A model generated the notes under the pieces. That model saw nothing but the letters and a program-made list of their open reading frames with translations. It did no database searches and had not been told where the DNA came from. From NCBI GenBank assembly GCA_030248195.1, contig JASAND010023143.1, forward strand, positions 40,018-104,017: 64,000 nt of DNA. Direction: 5' to 3'. Positions 43,573 through 52,831 of this stretch are shown here, piece by piece. Positions within the stretch are counted from its first letter, which is position 1, and each line of letters begins with the position of its first letter. Origin of the DNA: Trissonchulus latispiculum. Taxonomy: Eukaryota; Nematoda; Enoplea; Enoplida; Ironidae. The position numbers and the translations under genes are program-made.

Positions 43573-44119
43573 CATAGGTGTAACGGGGATTTGGGTTGGG
43601 GGGGGGCCCTCCCCCCGGGCTTTTGGGGGGGGGCCCCTCCCCATCCCCCCCCCCCCCACGACCCCCCCCCCAAACCTCCCCCAAAAAAATTTTTCTATTT
43701 TTATGTCAAAAATCGCATTTTCAGCCATTGCTAATGCCAAAAAACATTCAACTATGAAGTAATTTTGACATTAGACAGGGGTTTTAAACTCGAAAACTTG
43801 ATTGCCAACATGCTTCTAAGTCTAAAATAAGGTCAATATTGAGCCAGAAAGTCCATAAAACCGTTAAAAACGTGTATTTCTCGCAATAATAAACACTTTA
43901 AGTCAAAATTTTGGACTTTTTGGAAAAATTTAGCAGAATTTACCCTAAAATACCCTATTTTTGGCCAATTTTTCGCGCCTTCGGCGCGACTACACCCCCC
44001 CCCCCCCCAGTTGGGGGAGGGGGGCCGGGGGCCCCCAAAAATTTTTGGGGGGGGGGGTTTGTAAAAATGGCTGGGGGGGTTACCCCCCCCCACCCCCCCC
44101 CCCCCCCCAATTCCACCTG
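43573..44119 (+). mobile_element. hAT-like MITE, CATAGGTGTAA family, copy 3
   Basis: CATAGGTGTAACGGGGATTT at 43573; degenerate right end CCACCTG at 44119. The flanks TTCCTGAG (43565-43572) and TTTCTGAG (44120-44127) match at 7 of 8 bases. 547 bp. Confidence 0.8.
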
Positions 44120-45509
44120 TTTCTGAGGTCCAAATTTGGGGGGGTACTCCCCATCACATTTCGGGGGTCGACCACCTAACTTTCCGGGGAAACTATGCCC
44201 CCCTCCCCCCAAATTTTGGGCCCCCCCTTTGGATCAAGTCACCCAGGGGGGGGGGGCATCAGAAACGCATTTCTATGCAATAAACTTGATATTTCTGTGC
44301 TCAGGACGACGAGACGAAACGATTGGTACCAAAATTTTCCCCTTTTAATAATTTTGTTCGTACGGCGACCTTTTTTGTCGGTCGACGGTCATCACGAGGG
44401 CGTCGCCTGCAAGTGAGCTCACAAAGTTCTGTGATCACAGCAAGCAAAGGGGGGTGGCTCCAAAAAACAAGACCGGGGGACAGGTGGACAAGAGAGTTAA
44501 GAGGGGGGAAGGGGGTTGTAAGTGGGGCCGATTGCTCTTTTGGCGAAGTCCTTCACAAGGGGTCGCGAAATTGCTCCCACAAGGGGTAAGAAAATTGGCC
44601 ACAAGGGGTAAGAAAATTGCCCAAAAAATAGGTTTTGCGACTAAAATTTCCAAAAATTTTCTCTTAAAATGACTATTTTTAGCTCAAAAACGTCCAAAAA
44701 ACGTGTTTTAGTTAAAAAATTGCTGTTTTTTGCTAAAAAATGGCCAAAATAACTTACAAATCGCTTTCAAAAGTACTTAAGAAAAAAGGTCGCTTTTTTC
44801 AAAGCCAACGTGAGATATCGACCTAAATTTTTGCTTCCACAAGGGTCAGTGAAATTTGACCTCCCGTTCAGGTATGAGTGCTACAACTGGCTTGTAATAT
44901 GGCTCAAAAATATAGAAGACCATTTCGTCTTCTGTTTGTCATGACTTGAAAGACTGACACGTCTCCTGAAATATTAGAGTTAAGTTAAGTTAATATTAAG
45001 TCGTTTATATACTATCCAACCTAATTTGCATATGTGTACTGGCGAAAAGTATATAAGGGGAAGAAAATCTTGATAAGTGCACTCAGTTCTACTGGCTGTC
45101 TGCGGCCTCGCTGCACACTCCGACAGGAGAGCAGCGAAGACTTACCGTTCAGTACAATTGTACTGCACGCCACATCGTGCAGTACAATTGTACTGCACGG
45201 TGTAGCGTGCAATTCAATTGTACGCACGCGGTTGTAGCATGGTTCGGTTTCACTGAGCCATGTTACAACTGTGGTTGAAGCCATTTGGGCCTTTTTGACG
45301 TATACATTGCCCCCACCCTTTTTTAGAAAACAATTAGAAAACTCAATGATAATTGATGGTTTTATACGGGTCATAAGCTAAGTCTAATTTCCATATTCAC
45401 AGTCACCTAAGTTAATGCAATGTTTATCATCACTATACGGCTTGCGCTTGTACAGGCCACTACCACCACACGAGTCCTACTGTGCTGTTATGTTCTATTA
45501 AACTGTCCG
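44120..45509. other. Low-complexity DNA, no gene recognised
   Basis: G/C runs to about 44270, then A-rich DNA. Contains a cluster of palindromes at 45146-45275 (separate entry). No coding support. Confidence 0.5.
45146..45235. repeat. Cluster of GTACAATTGTAC palindromes
   Basis: A perfect 24-bp palindrome at 45176-45199 with core CAGTACAATTGTACTG. It is flanked by a shorter copy about 32 bp to the left and a diverged copy about 33 bp to the right. A further imperfect stem-loop follows to about 45275. Confidence 0.75.
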
Positions 45510-47140
45510 TTTAAGGTGGTAGTACCACTAGCGGGATTTTCTGCATCATCTTGGTATGAATGAAGAAATCTTGACAAAATTTTAGGAGAAGTAAGCTAGG
45601 ATTGCAGGCTATCTTTGCACAATGTTCTGGTGTCAGCGAGCGCATAATTGGCTAGCTACCATCATGGCTTTGCGCATGCGCAAATAATCAAAATTTTATC
45701 TAAGCTTTATATGACATATTTGACTCAACCACGTGAAAGAGCTCAAAAAGCGCTTTAACATAATGTGCATATCTCTTCTGTAAGTGGTTTCTATCAAAAG
45801 TTACAGGTGTTTTTAAAGTTTGCACACATAATGTAAAGTAAGAACAGTTTATCCGAAAATTAAATCTATTGGGTTTAACGGTTCCTGTTGCGTTATCTAT
45901 ATGCATTATTTAATAGAAAACACTTTCCAGCTGCTTGAAAGCGTTGGAAGTTTCGAAAACCAAAGCAAACAATGAAAAATTACAGAATTATTGTTTTTAA
46001 TTTTCTCGTCACTCCTTCAGTCAAAGTGGACTAAATTTTGCAGATATGTTTTGCATCAGCATACGCCGTTATCTTAATTTTGGAAAAACGCAATATTAAG
46101 CAAGATATAAATTTTACAAAATTTCGAAACACGCTAAAAAACTGAAAACTCACTTTTACGAAAAACTAAAAAAACCGCCTGAGCGTATTGATAAACCAAC
46201 CATATACAGAAAATCTCAAATGATTCATAAAGGATTGAAAGAGATTTAAATTTAAAGCTTTTAATACATTTCCTATTGTGTAGACAGCAGGCCAGTCCCC
46301 GTAGCGTCGTAGGTCAGCTCATCTTATGCAAAACATGATAAAGAACAAATTTGCCAAATTTCAAGCCGATTCATTAAGTATTTAGTTCACAGCATCTGTT
46401 CAAAGTGCACCCCGGTAGTAGTACTACCACCTTAAAGCGTTGACTAGCGCATAATCAAAGTTATTCGCCATAGGAGAATAATTTTTCTTAGTTTTTTCTT
46501 AGTGTTTTCTGAAAATTTTTTATTTATTTTCTCATTGTTTTCTCAGTTTTCCAATTATTTTCTAAACTGAAGGCGTCCATTTTCTAATTAATTTTTCATT
46601 GTTTTCTTAATTGATTTCGTATTGTTTTCTAAATAATTTCTTATGTTTTCTAAAATGTTTGAATTGTTTTCTAATTATTTTCTGAAGGCTTGCAATGGCT
46701 TTATTTTCTAATAATTTCTCATTGTTTTCTAATTGTTTTCTAATTAATTTATAATTATTTTCTATATGAAGAATAATTGCTTCGCTCATGCATACTGTGT
46801 TTGCGCTTCCATAACGCTAATCGCAACTACAAACAGTAAAAATACTGTTTCATAAGGTGGTAGTACCCGCGATTTTCTACGTAATTTTTCCATGGACGAA
46901 GCAATCTTGACAAAACATTGGGTAAGGCAAAACTGGTTGCAAACTATCTTTGCGCAAAATCTTGGTGTCAGAGAGTGCATAATTGGCTTAGCTACCATCG
47001 TGGCTATGCGCATGCGCAAATAGTCAAAATTTTATTTAAGCTTCGTATATTAAATTTTACTGAACTACGTGAAAGAGCACAAAAAGCGCTTTAAAATGAT
47101 GTGCACATCTCTTCAGTACGTGGTTTGTATCAAAAGTTAG
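45510..47140. repeat. Repeat block, left copy
   Basis: A TIR element (45515-46431), a TTTTCTAATT-rich spacer (46490-46760), and the start of a second, diverged copy of the element (from 46855). Nearly identical in order and sequence to 57293-58754. It ends in an A-run just before the left LTR. Confidence 0.88.
45515..46431. mobile_element. TIR element GGTGGTAGTAC, left copy
   Basis: GGTGGTAGTACCACTA at the left and its near-complement at the right, with TTAA directly outside both ends (45511-45514 and 46432-46435). TTAA target sites are used by piggyBac and Kolobok transposons. 917 bp, no transposase. Confidence 0.7.
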
Positions 47141-47176
47141 AAAAAAAAAAAAAAAAAAAAAAGAGAAATAAGCTAG

Positions 47177-47730
47177 TGTGGAATATTTTCTTGATTTCAT
47201 TCAAAATTATGCAAAGGTGTGTGCTAACTTTATGCAAATCAATCTAAATTACTCTGCTGTGTACGGTCCAAGGCCGAGGATAGCTAATTCTTCTTTCTTT
47301 CAATTTTTGATCGCGCAATCAGTCAGTTGTCATGCCAAAGTTCTGGGAGTCGCCCGCTTCTCTCTCCAACACCTATCACGTCAGGTTTGTGAGCCTACGG
47401 ACAATTTTGGGACTGTAACTTGGGGGTTTTTCCCTTTTGGGGATTTGGGGGTGTTCTCCCACTTTTGTGTGTGGTTCATTAAAGGTGCTTGCTCTAGTTT
47501 TGTTTTGTTCACTCTAGAAGGAGCATTTTGTGTCTTTTGTGAAAGTTTTTTATGTTTCGGAATTCTGGTTAATTTCGTAATTTGTTGTAAAGTAAATTCG
47601 TGTTAAATTAGGGCCGTGTCGTCTTTATTCTTGTTAGGTTAGCGATTAAGTAGGGAGTATCAGACATATTGCACACTCTAATACGAACCTTTAATCTTTA
47701 CTGAAACCAAATTATTTATTCAGAATTTCA
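47177..47730 (+). repeat. Left LTR
   Basis: Begins TGTGGAATATTTTC and ends about GAATTTCA. Shares with the right LTR its first 110 bp or so (TATGCAAATCAA, TGTACGGTCCAAGGCCG) and its last part (TCAGACATATT, CACACTCT). The middle is diverged. Confidence 0.85.
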
Positions 47731-47743
47731 ATATTCGACAAAC

Positions 47744-47761
47744 TGGCGACCGTAACTTTTG
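47744..47761 (+). other. Primer-binding site
   Basis: TGGCGACCGTAAC follows the left LTR by 13 bases. TGG complements the universal tRNA 3' CCA. The sequence resembles tRNA-Arg-type sites of the 412/mdg1 group, from memory of that group; the tRNA is not confirmed. Confidence 0.65.
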
Positions 47762-47768
47762 AGTAAAT

Positions 47769-49469
47769 ATGTCTGATTCTTCCCCCCGACTTACTCGCTA
47801 CCTCAAAAAATTACGCGACGGCACTGCCCGACTTTTTTCTGAATTACCCACCGGGCAAGCACCTGAAATTTCTGATAGTTTTTTGAACCAGCAATTTTCT
47901 CAAAAACGTCGGTTTACAAACTTGGGGGGAACTGACTTGGGGGGTTCAACTCCCCCCCAAATTTCTGGGAATGCTGGGGTATCTACACGGTTGTCAGTAG
48001 GGGAGGTGGGGGGACAGAGTCTCCCCCAAAATTTTCAAAATTTTTCCCAAAATTCCCAGAATTCCCCCCGGAATTCTAACGATCTCCCCCAAAATTTTTC
48101 TAATCTCCCCCAAACTTTCGGGGCTGTTGGGGGTGTAGACAATGTTTTGGGTGTGCCTAGGTGTACCTCAGTGGACGTGTTGGGGGGCCAAGTCCCCCCA
48201 AAATTTCCAAAATCTCCCCCAAAATCCTATGAATCCCCCCCAAAATTTCCAGAACCCCTCTCAAAATTCTCAGACTCTCCCCCAAAATTCATCAAATTCT
48301 CCCCAGAATTTTTTAAATAATCCACCCCATTTTAGTTTGCAGATTCCTCAATCTGCACCTCCCCAAGTTATAATTTCGTCGCCACCACCAAATTCTGAGT
48401 TTGATCAAGTACAGGGGGAACTTCCCCAACCCCAAAATCAGGATTTCTCTCAACCAGAAAATTTGGAAAACCAACTCCCCCAAAATTCAGTCCCCTCACC
48501 TATAATTTTTCGGGGGGGTGTCCACCCTCCTACCCCTCCTCGCACCAGACGCAATTCTACTGCTGGAGAAATTTTCCCCACAGGGAAAACCTCCAGCAGT
48601 AATCTTAATTTTTCTGGTGCTCTGCAAAATACATGGGGGGACCCACTGAGCTACACCTATCAAATTTGCGCCCCTCCCAATCCACTAGGGCTGTCCCTCC
48701 CCAAAATTCGGACCAGAATTATACACAGAGCCAGAGGGAGACCCGTGTAAAAATGCTTGGGGGGTCAGTTCCTGCACCCTCACAAATAACTCCCCAGTCT
48801 GTAGAAAAACCCACTACTCCCCAACATTCTGAAAATTCAAATTTTCGACGTGATTTTGATAATTTTATCTCTCCCCGGTTTGATGCTGCCAAGGCAGCCA
48901 AAGAAGTAGTTTCTGCCTTGTTGGGCTCGGGGGAAGCCCCCCCTAAATCATTGGCACCCCCCGAAAATACGTATTCTCAGCCAAGAATACCCCAAAATTC
49001 TGCTACAATTCGAAATAACGTGGGTTTTTCTTCTGAACAGGCAGGTGGGAAGCCCCCCCAAAATCACGGGACCTTTCAACCTGCTCAAATCTCAGTTGCG
49101 GGTGCCCAACCCCTCCCCTATTCGGGTGATTCCGAAACAGGATCTGTGTATGATTCTGCTAATAGCCAAAATTCAGTGGTTATGGTCCGAACTGGAGGGG
49201 ACCCCATACCCCCCCTTTCTACGTATCTACCCCAGCCCGTCCATTCTGGGGAAAATTTTCAAAATTCGCAAAATTTCCAAAATTCCCAAAATACGTACGT
49301 AAACGGGTCAACCACCCAAATGCCCCGGCCCTCACATATTGGTGGGATCACTTTTCCCCGGGATCAGCATGGAAATTTGTTGCCAAATCAACAGACCGCC
49401 CTTTCCCATGTTCAAATTCAAAAAACCCCAATTTGTCATGGGGGCCCCCTCTGCCCCGCCTTTGTATAA
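47769..49469 (+). pseudogene. Gag N-terminal region, Pro/Gln/Asn-rich, frame-shifted
   Basis: Open frames at 47769-48320, 48142-48750 and 48633-49469 overlap in different frames. The first begins MSDSSPRLTRYLKKLRD just after the primer-binding site. The region is made largely of CCCCCAAAATTTTC-like repeats, which read PQNF or PPKF depending on frame. No known domain. The frame changes suggest decay, although the repeat keeps more than one frame open. Confidence 0.65.
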
Positions 49470-51183
49470 TACTCAGCCTCCTCCTTCTCCACCTTTACAA
49501 GTCCCCCTTCCTTCTTCCCAAAATCCACCCTTGGCCTCCCCAGAAAAATTGGCCAACCAAAATTTTTTGAACCAAGGGGATCCACGCTATTACCCTGTCC
49601 ATCCGGGGTCCTATGGCCAACATTTGTATGAAGGTATTCAAATTGCAGCCCCGGAGCCCCATATGCAGCAGCAACTGCCACAACTGCGCTATCAGCCCCC
49701 AACTTCACAGCATTCCGAGGGCCAATATTTTATACGTACTCCAGCAAATTTCAATTATGACCAACTGGAGCAACAAGTTTTTGAAAATCCAGTAATTCGC
49801 GAACTGGATAATAATCATTTGTGGGAGGGGTCCCAACAAAATTTGCCCCCATTACAAGTCCCTCCATTTTTACCACAGCAGGTCCCTAATAACCCCTACT
49901 ATATGGCGGAGATGGTGGCCTCGCATGCTTGTGCGGCTGATTATGTTGCAGGAAATCGCCTCGCAGGACCGGCTGAAGTTCCGCGGCAGCAAGAGCAGCG
50001 CACACCCGCGCTTTCCCCAAGGGAAGGTAAAGGTGTAGCGTTGGCTCCTGCTGGGGGCGCCCCTTCTTCGGGAGGTTCGCCCTCAGTACAGCAAGATCTC
50101 GCCGCGGGGCCTCCTTCGGCGCCTGCCCAGCCGTATCAGGCTTGCGAACAGTCACCACCTCCCCCTCCACCTTCCCAACAAAATTCAAATTCACCTCCTC
50201 CCTCAAAATTTTCGGAGTCTCCCTCATCTGTGGGTACCCACTCAAATTATTCAGTCAACAATGTGGGGAAAAAACCGGGAATTCCAAAAAGTCCGCGACA
50301 CCCAACCCCTACTACTATGGAAGCTACCGATATTTCGGTCCCAAAATTTGACACGGGTCTTTTTCGTTACTATCTAGAAGTTTTACGGGATGTCCCCCGT
50401 TATGACCCGAAATACGCATATTTTGAAGACTGGTTACCCCAATTCGAGTCGGCAGTGGCAGTTCATGCAGTCCCTCAGGACCAGTGGGGGCGCCTCCTTT
50501 GGAACAAATTAACAGGAAAAGCTCAAATTTTTGCTTCTCGCTGTGGCCCACAGGTCGTCGAGTCCTATTCAGGATTTTTGGATTTAATCAAATCGCAATT
50601 TCCAAAACCACAACTCTCGTTGCGGGAGCGGCAATCGGCTTTTGCACACCGAAAGCAACTTCACAACGAGTCCGTTCGACACTATATTTCAGAATTACAG
50701 GCTATGGCCCTCGACCTGTGGGACACACAGGAGGAGCGTGAACAAGAATGTGTTCAACAACTTTTTGCGGGGGTGCACGATAAATTTGCTTCAGCTTTGG
50801 CTTCTCTTTTTCTCCATGAGCGACCCACTATGCAAGATGTCCGTCGGGTCATTGATCGTTTAGAGTCTCGGGAGGCCCGCCCACCGGAGGGAGACACTCT
50901 CTCCTATGACCTGCCAGTCTATTACGTCGAAGATGGGGGCACCGACAAAAAAAGCCAGTCCTCAAAAAGTTCAGATTCTACTTCCCAGTCTAATTTGGAG
51001 GTGGCAGCTGCTCGCCTGGGTTTTCGTGAATTAAAAGACTGGTTTGAACAACATATCCAGGAAGCCTTGAGTAAGTGGGAGGAAGAAAAACAGAAAAAGC
51101 CCCCTTGTAAATACTGTAAAAAAGCGGTCACGCACCGGAAAATTGTTGGGAACGATACCCCTCAAAGGCTCCCCCAATTATAA
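49339..51183 (+). CDS. Gag core (retrotransposon Gag domain)
   Basis: 614 codons in the third frame of the series. Residues 1-330 are Pro/Gln-rich. From about 345 to 510 there is a Gag-like fold: YFEDWLPQFESAV, LLWNKLTGKAQIFASRC, LRERQSAFAHRKQLHNES, ELQAMALDLW. The C-terminus contains the first Cys pair of a zinc knuckle (CKYC, about 51108-51119) before the frame changes. Gag would form the particle and bind RNA. The next frame (51143) overlaps by 41 bp. Confidence 0.8.
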   Translation: MVGSLFPGISMEICCQINRPPFPMFKFKKPQFVMGAPSAPPLYNTQPPPSPPLQVPLPSSQNPPLASPEKLANQNFLNQGDPRYYPVHPGSYGQHLYEGIQIAAPEPHMQQQLPQLRYQPPTSQHSEGQYFIRTPANFNYDQLEQQVFENPVIRELDNNHLWEGSQQNLPPLQVPPFLPQQVPNNPYYMAEMVASHACAADYVAGNRLAGPAEVPRQQEQRTPALSPREGKGVALAPAGGAPSSGGSPSVQQDLAAGPPSAPAQPYQACEQSPPPPPPSQQNSNSPPPSKFSESPSSVGTHSNYSVNNVGKKPGIPKSPRHPTPTTMEATDISVPKFDTGLFRYYLEVLRDVPRYDPKYAYFEDWLPQFESAVAVHAVPQDQWGRLLWNKLTGKAQIFASRCGPQVVESYSGFLDLIKSQFPKPQLSLRERQSAFAHRKQLHNESVRHYISELQAMALDLWDTQEEREQECVQQLFAGVHDKFASALASLFLHERPTMQDVRRVIDRLESREARPPEGDTLSYDLPVYYVEDGGTDKKSQSSKSSDSTSQSNLEVAAARLGFRELKDWFEQHIQEALSKWEEEKQKKPPCKYCKKAVTHRKIVGNDTPQRLPQL

Positions 51184-52831
51184 AAACCGTCCCCTACCTG
51201 AGAGGGTTGATCACGTGGCCCATTTATCAAATGCATACCCTATTCAATATTCTGGATTACCGGTATACCAGCAGCAATATCCCCCCATAAATTATGCCCC
51301 GGTTCCTCTTTTGTCACAGTACGCCTCCCTACCTCCCAACCCGACCCCAGTACAATTTTCTGCTCCTGCTCCGGCCCTCCCACCCCCATCAAACTTGGGA
51401 AATCAGGGTGGCTATGTCGGAGGACAAAATTCTCAGCCAAGGCCAATTTCAGCTCCGGCCACTACAGCCCCGGCCCCATACCAACGTACAGTACATATGC
51501 AAAATGCAGGTGTTCCGGAACTCTCTCAAAATTTTGTACGAGCCTCGGATTCCGGGGTTTCAGCTCCTGCTGCACCTTCTTCTCCTAGGAGGGCGGCTCC
51601 GGCTTCACATGGAGTTACTGCCGAGCAAGTTCATCAAATTCTGACTCAATTTCAAGTCGGGGTGGTTTCTGATCTGGCTGGTGGCGAAGCTTCAAAAGGG
51701 GGGGTGGACCCTACCGTATTTGGCTCCGATCCGCCTGAGTCAGTCACTTCATCAAATTCTCCACAATTTGATTTAACTATGATAGAGGCCCAATTGTCAA
51801 ATGTTTTTTCTAACGTGGTTCATAATTTTACTACCTTGTGGGCTATACAAAGGGATACTTTTGATTTCATGCAAAAATATTATCATGTTCTTTTAAATCA
51901 AATGCAGGAAATGGCAACTTTACTGAAGTGCCTATGTCCAAATCAGTCGGAATACAACTCTATTCCATTTGTCGAAAAACAGTCACCTCCCTCATGGACC
52001 GCGGGGTTTGCTCCCATAATCGGGGGTGCGACTGCCCCTTGCTGCCACCGGCCCGAACATGTTTCTGTAGGGACAGAAACTGAGGAAGCTGTCAGTCCAA
52101 CGACACCGCAGGAGCCAGAAAAACCCCAACTAGAAGATCTTACATCAGATGCAGTAACGCCGGGAGGGCCCACCGAAATTGAATCCGAGCCAGTACCGGT
52201 AGCAGCAGATAGTATCCCAGCCATAGTCGTCACCTCCGGGGGGACCAAAATTTTGACTATTATTGATTCCGGAGCAGCAATATCCATTGTCAGTCCCCGG
52301 ACAGTTAAGAGAATATTGAAGGGGGGCGCCAATGTTCGATTTCAGAAAAAGGATCCCATCACCGCAGTGGCATCTAACGACACGCCGTTAAACATTACTG
52401 CCAAAGTTTTTATAATTTTCACGGTGGGGCGTAAAGAATATGGGTGGTTTTTTCATATGGTTCCTAACTTTTCTCGTGAGATTTTAATAGGAACTGATTT
52501 CATGAAACGTTTTCACTGGGACTTGTTATTTTCTACTAATGAAGTAAACATGCAAGGAATACACCACCCATTATTGTCATCAGACGAAATTCGGTCAGAA
52601 TTTATAGCAAATTGGTGTGCCGATGCGCCTGCGGTGATGTATACAAATGTGAGGATACTTCCATCCTTGGGGGTTCGGCCCCCACCTCCCTTGCTGTCCG
52701 GGGTCCGACAAGAAGGCCGGCATCCTGAAATTTCAAAAGAGGGGGTAGACACCCCTCCAGTAACTCCTACAACTCCTAGTCGTTTAGTCCAACCCTCCCT
52801 GTCCCAAGTTAATTTTCGAAAGAGGGGGTAA
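51143..52831 (+). CDS. Pro-rich linker and retropepsin-like aspartic protease
   Basis: 562 codons from the ATG at 51143. The first 330 or so are Pro/Ser-rich. The protease has the catalytic IIDSGAAISIV (about 52258-52290) and the second-half motif REILIGTDFM, typical of retroviral-type aspartic proteases that mature Gag. The frame ends at TAA (52829-52831) inside a purine-rich GAAAGAGGGGGTAA that resembles the element's own polypurine tract. The frame upstream of 51143 contains the second half of the zinc knuckle (GHAPENC), so this is the -1 continuation of gag. No RT follows. Confidence 0.82.
   Translation: MLGTIPLKGSPNYKNRPLPERVDHVAHLSNAYPIQYSGLPVYQQQYPPINYAPVPLLSQYASLPPNPTPVQFSAPAPALPPPSNLGNQGGYVGGQNSQPRPISAPATTAPAPYQRTVHMQNAGVPELSQNFVRASDSGVSAPAAPSSPRRAAPASHGVTAEQVHQILTQFQVGVVSDLAGGEASKGGVDPTVFGSDPPESVTSSNSPQFDLTMIEAQLSNVFSNVVHNFTTLWAIQRDTFDFMQKYYHVLLNQMQEMATLLKCLCPNQSEYNSIPFVEKQSPPSWTAGFAPIIGGATAPCCHRPEHVSVGTETEEAVSPTTPQEPEKPQLEDLTSDAVTPGGPTEIESEPVPVAADSIPAIVVTSGGTKILTIIDSGAAISIVSPRTVKRILKGGANVRFQKKDPITAVASNDTPLNITAKVFIIFTVGRKEYGWFFHMVPNFSREILIGTDFMKRFHWDLLFSTNEVNMQGIHHPLLSSDEIRSEFIANWCADAPAVMYTNVRILPSLGVRPPPPLLSGVRQEGRHPEISKEGVDTPPVTPTTPSRLVQPSLSQVNFRKRG

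Noticed and set aside
38820..44590. Many Gly/Pro-rich open frames
   Set aside because: They are G and C runs of MITEs read as protein; both strands are open alike.
46607..46789. 60-codon Glu/Asn/Lys-rich frame, also at 58303-58485
   Set aside because: Translation of the TTTTCTAATT-rich spacer in both repeat blocks; no evidence of coding.
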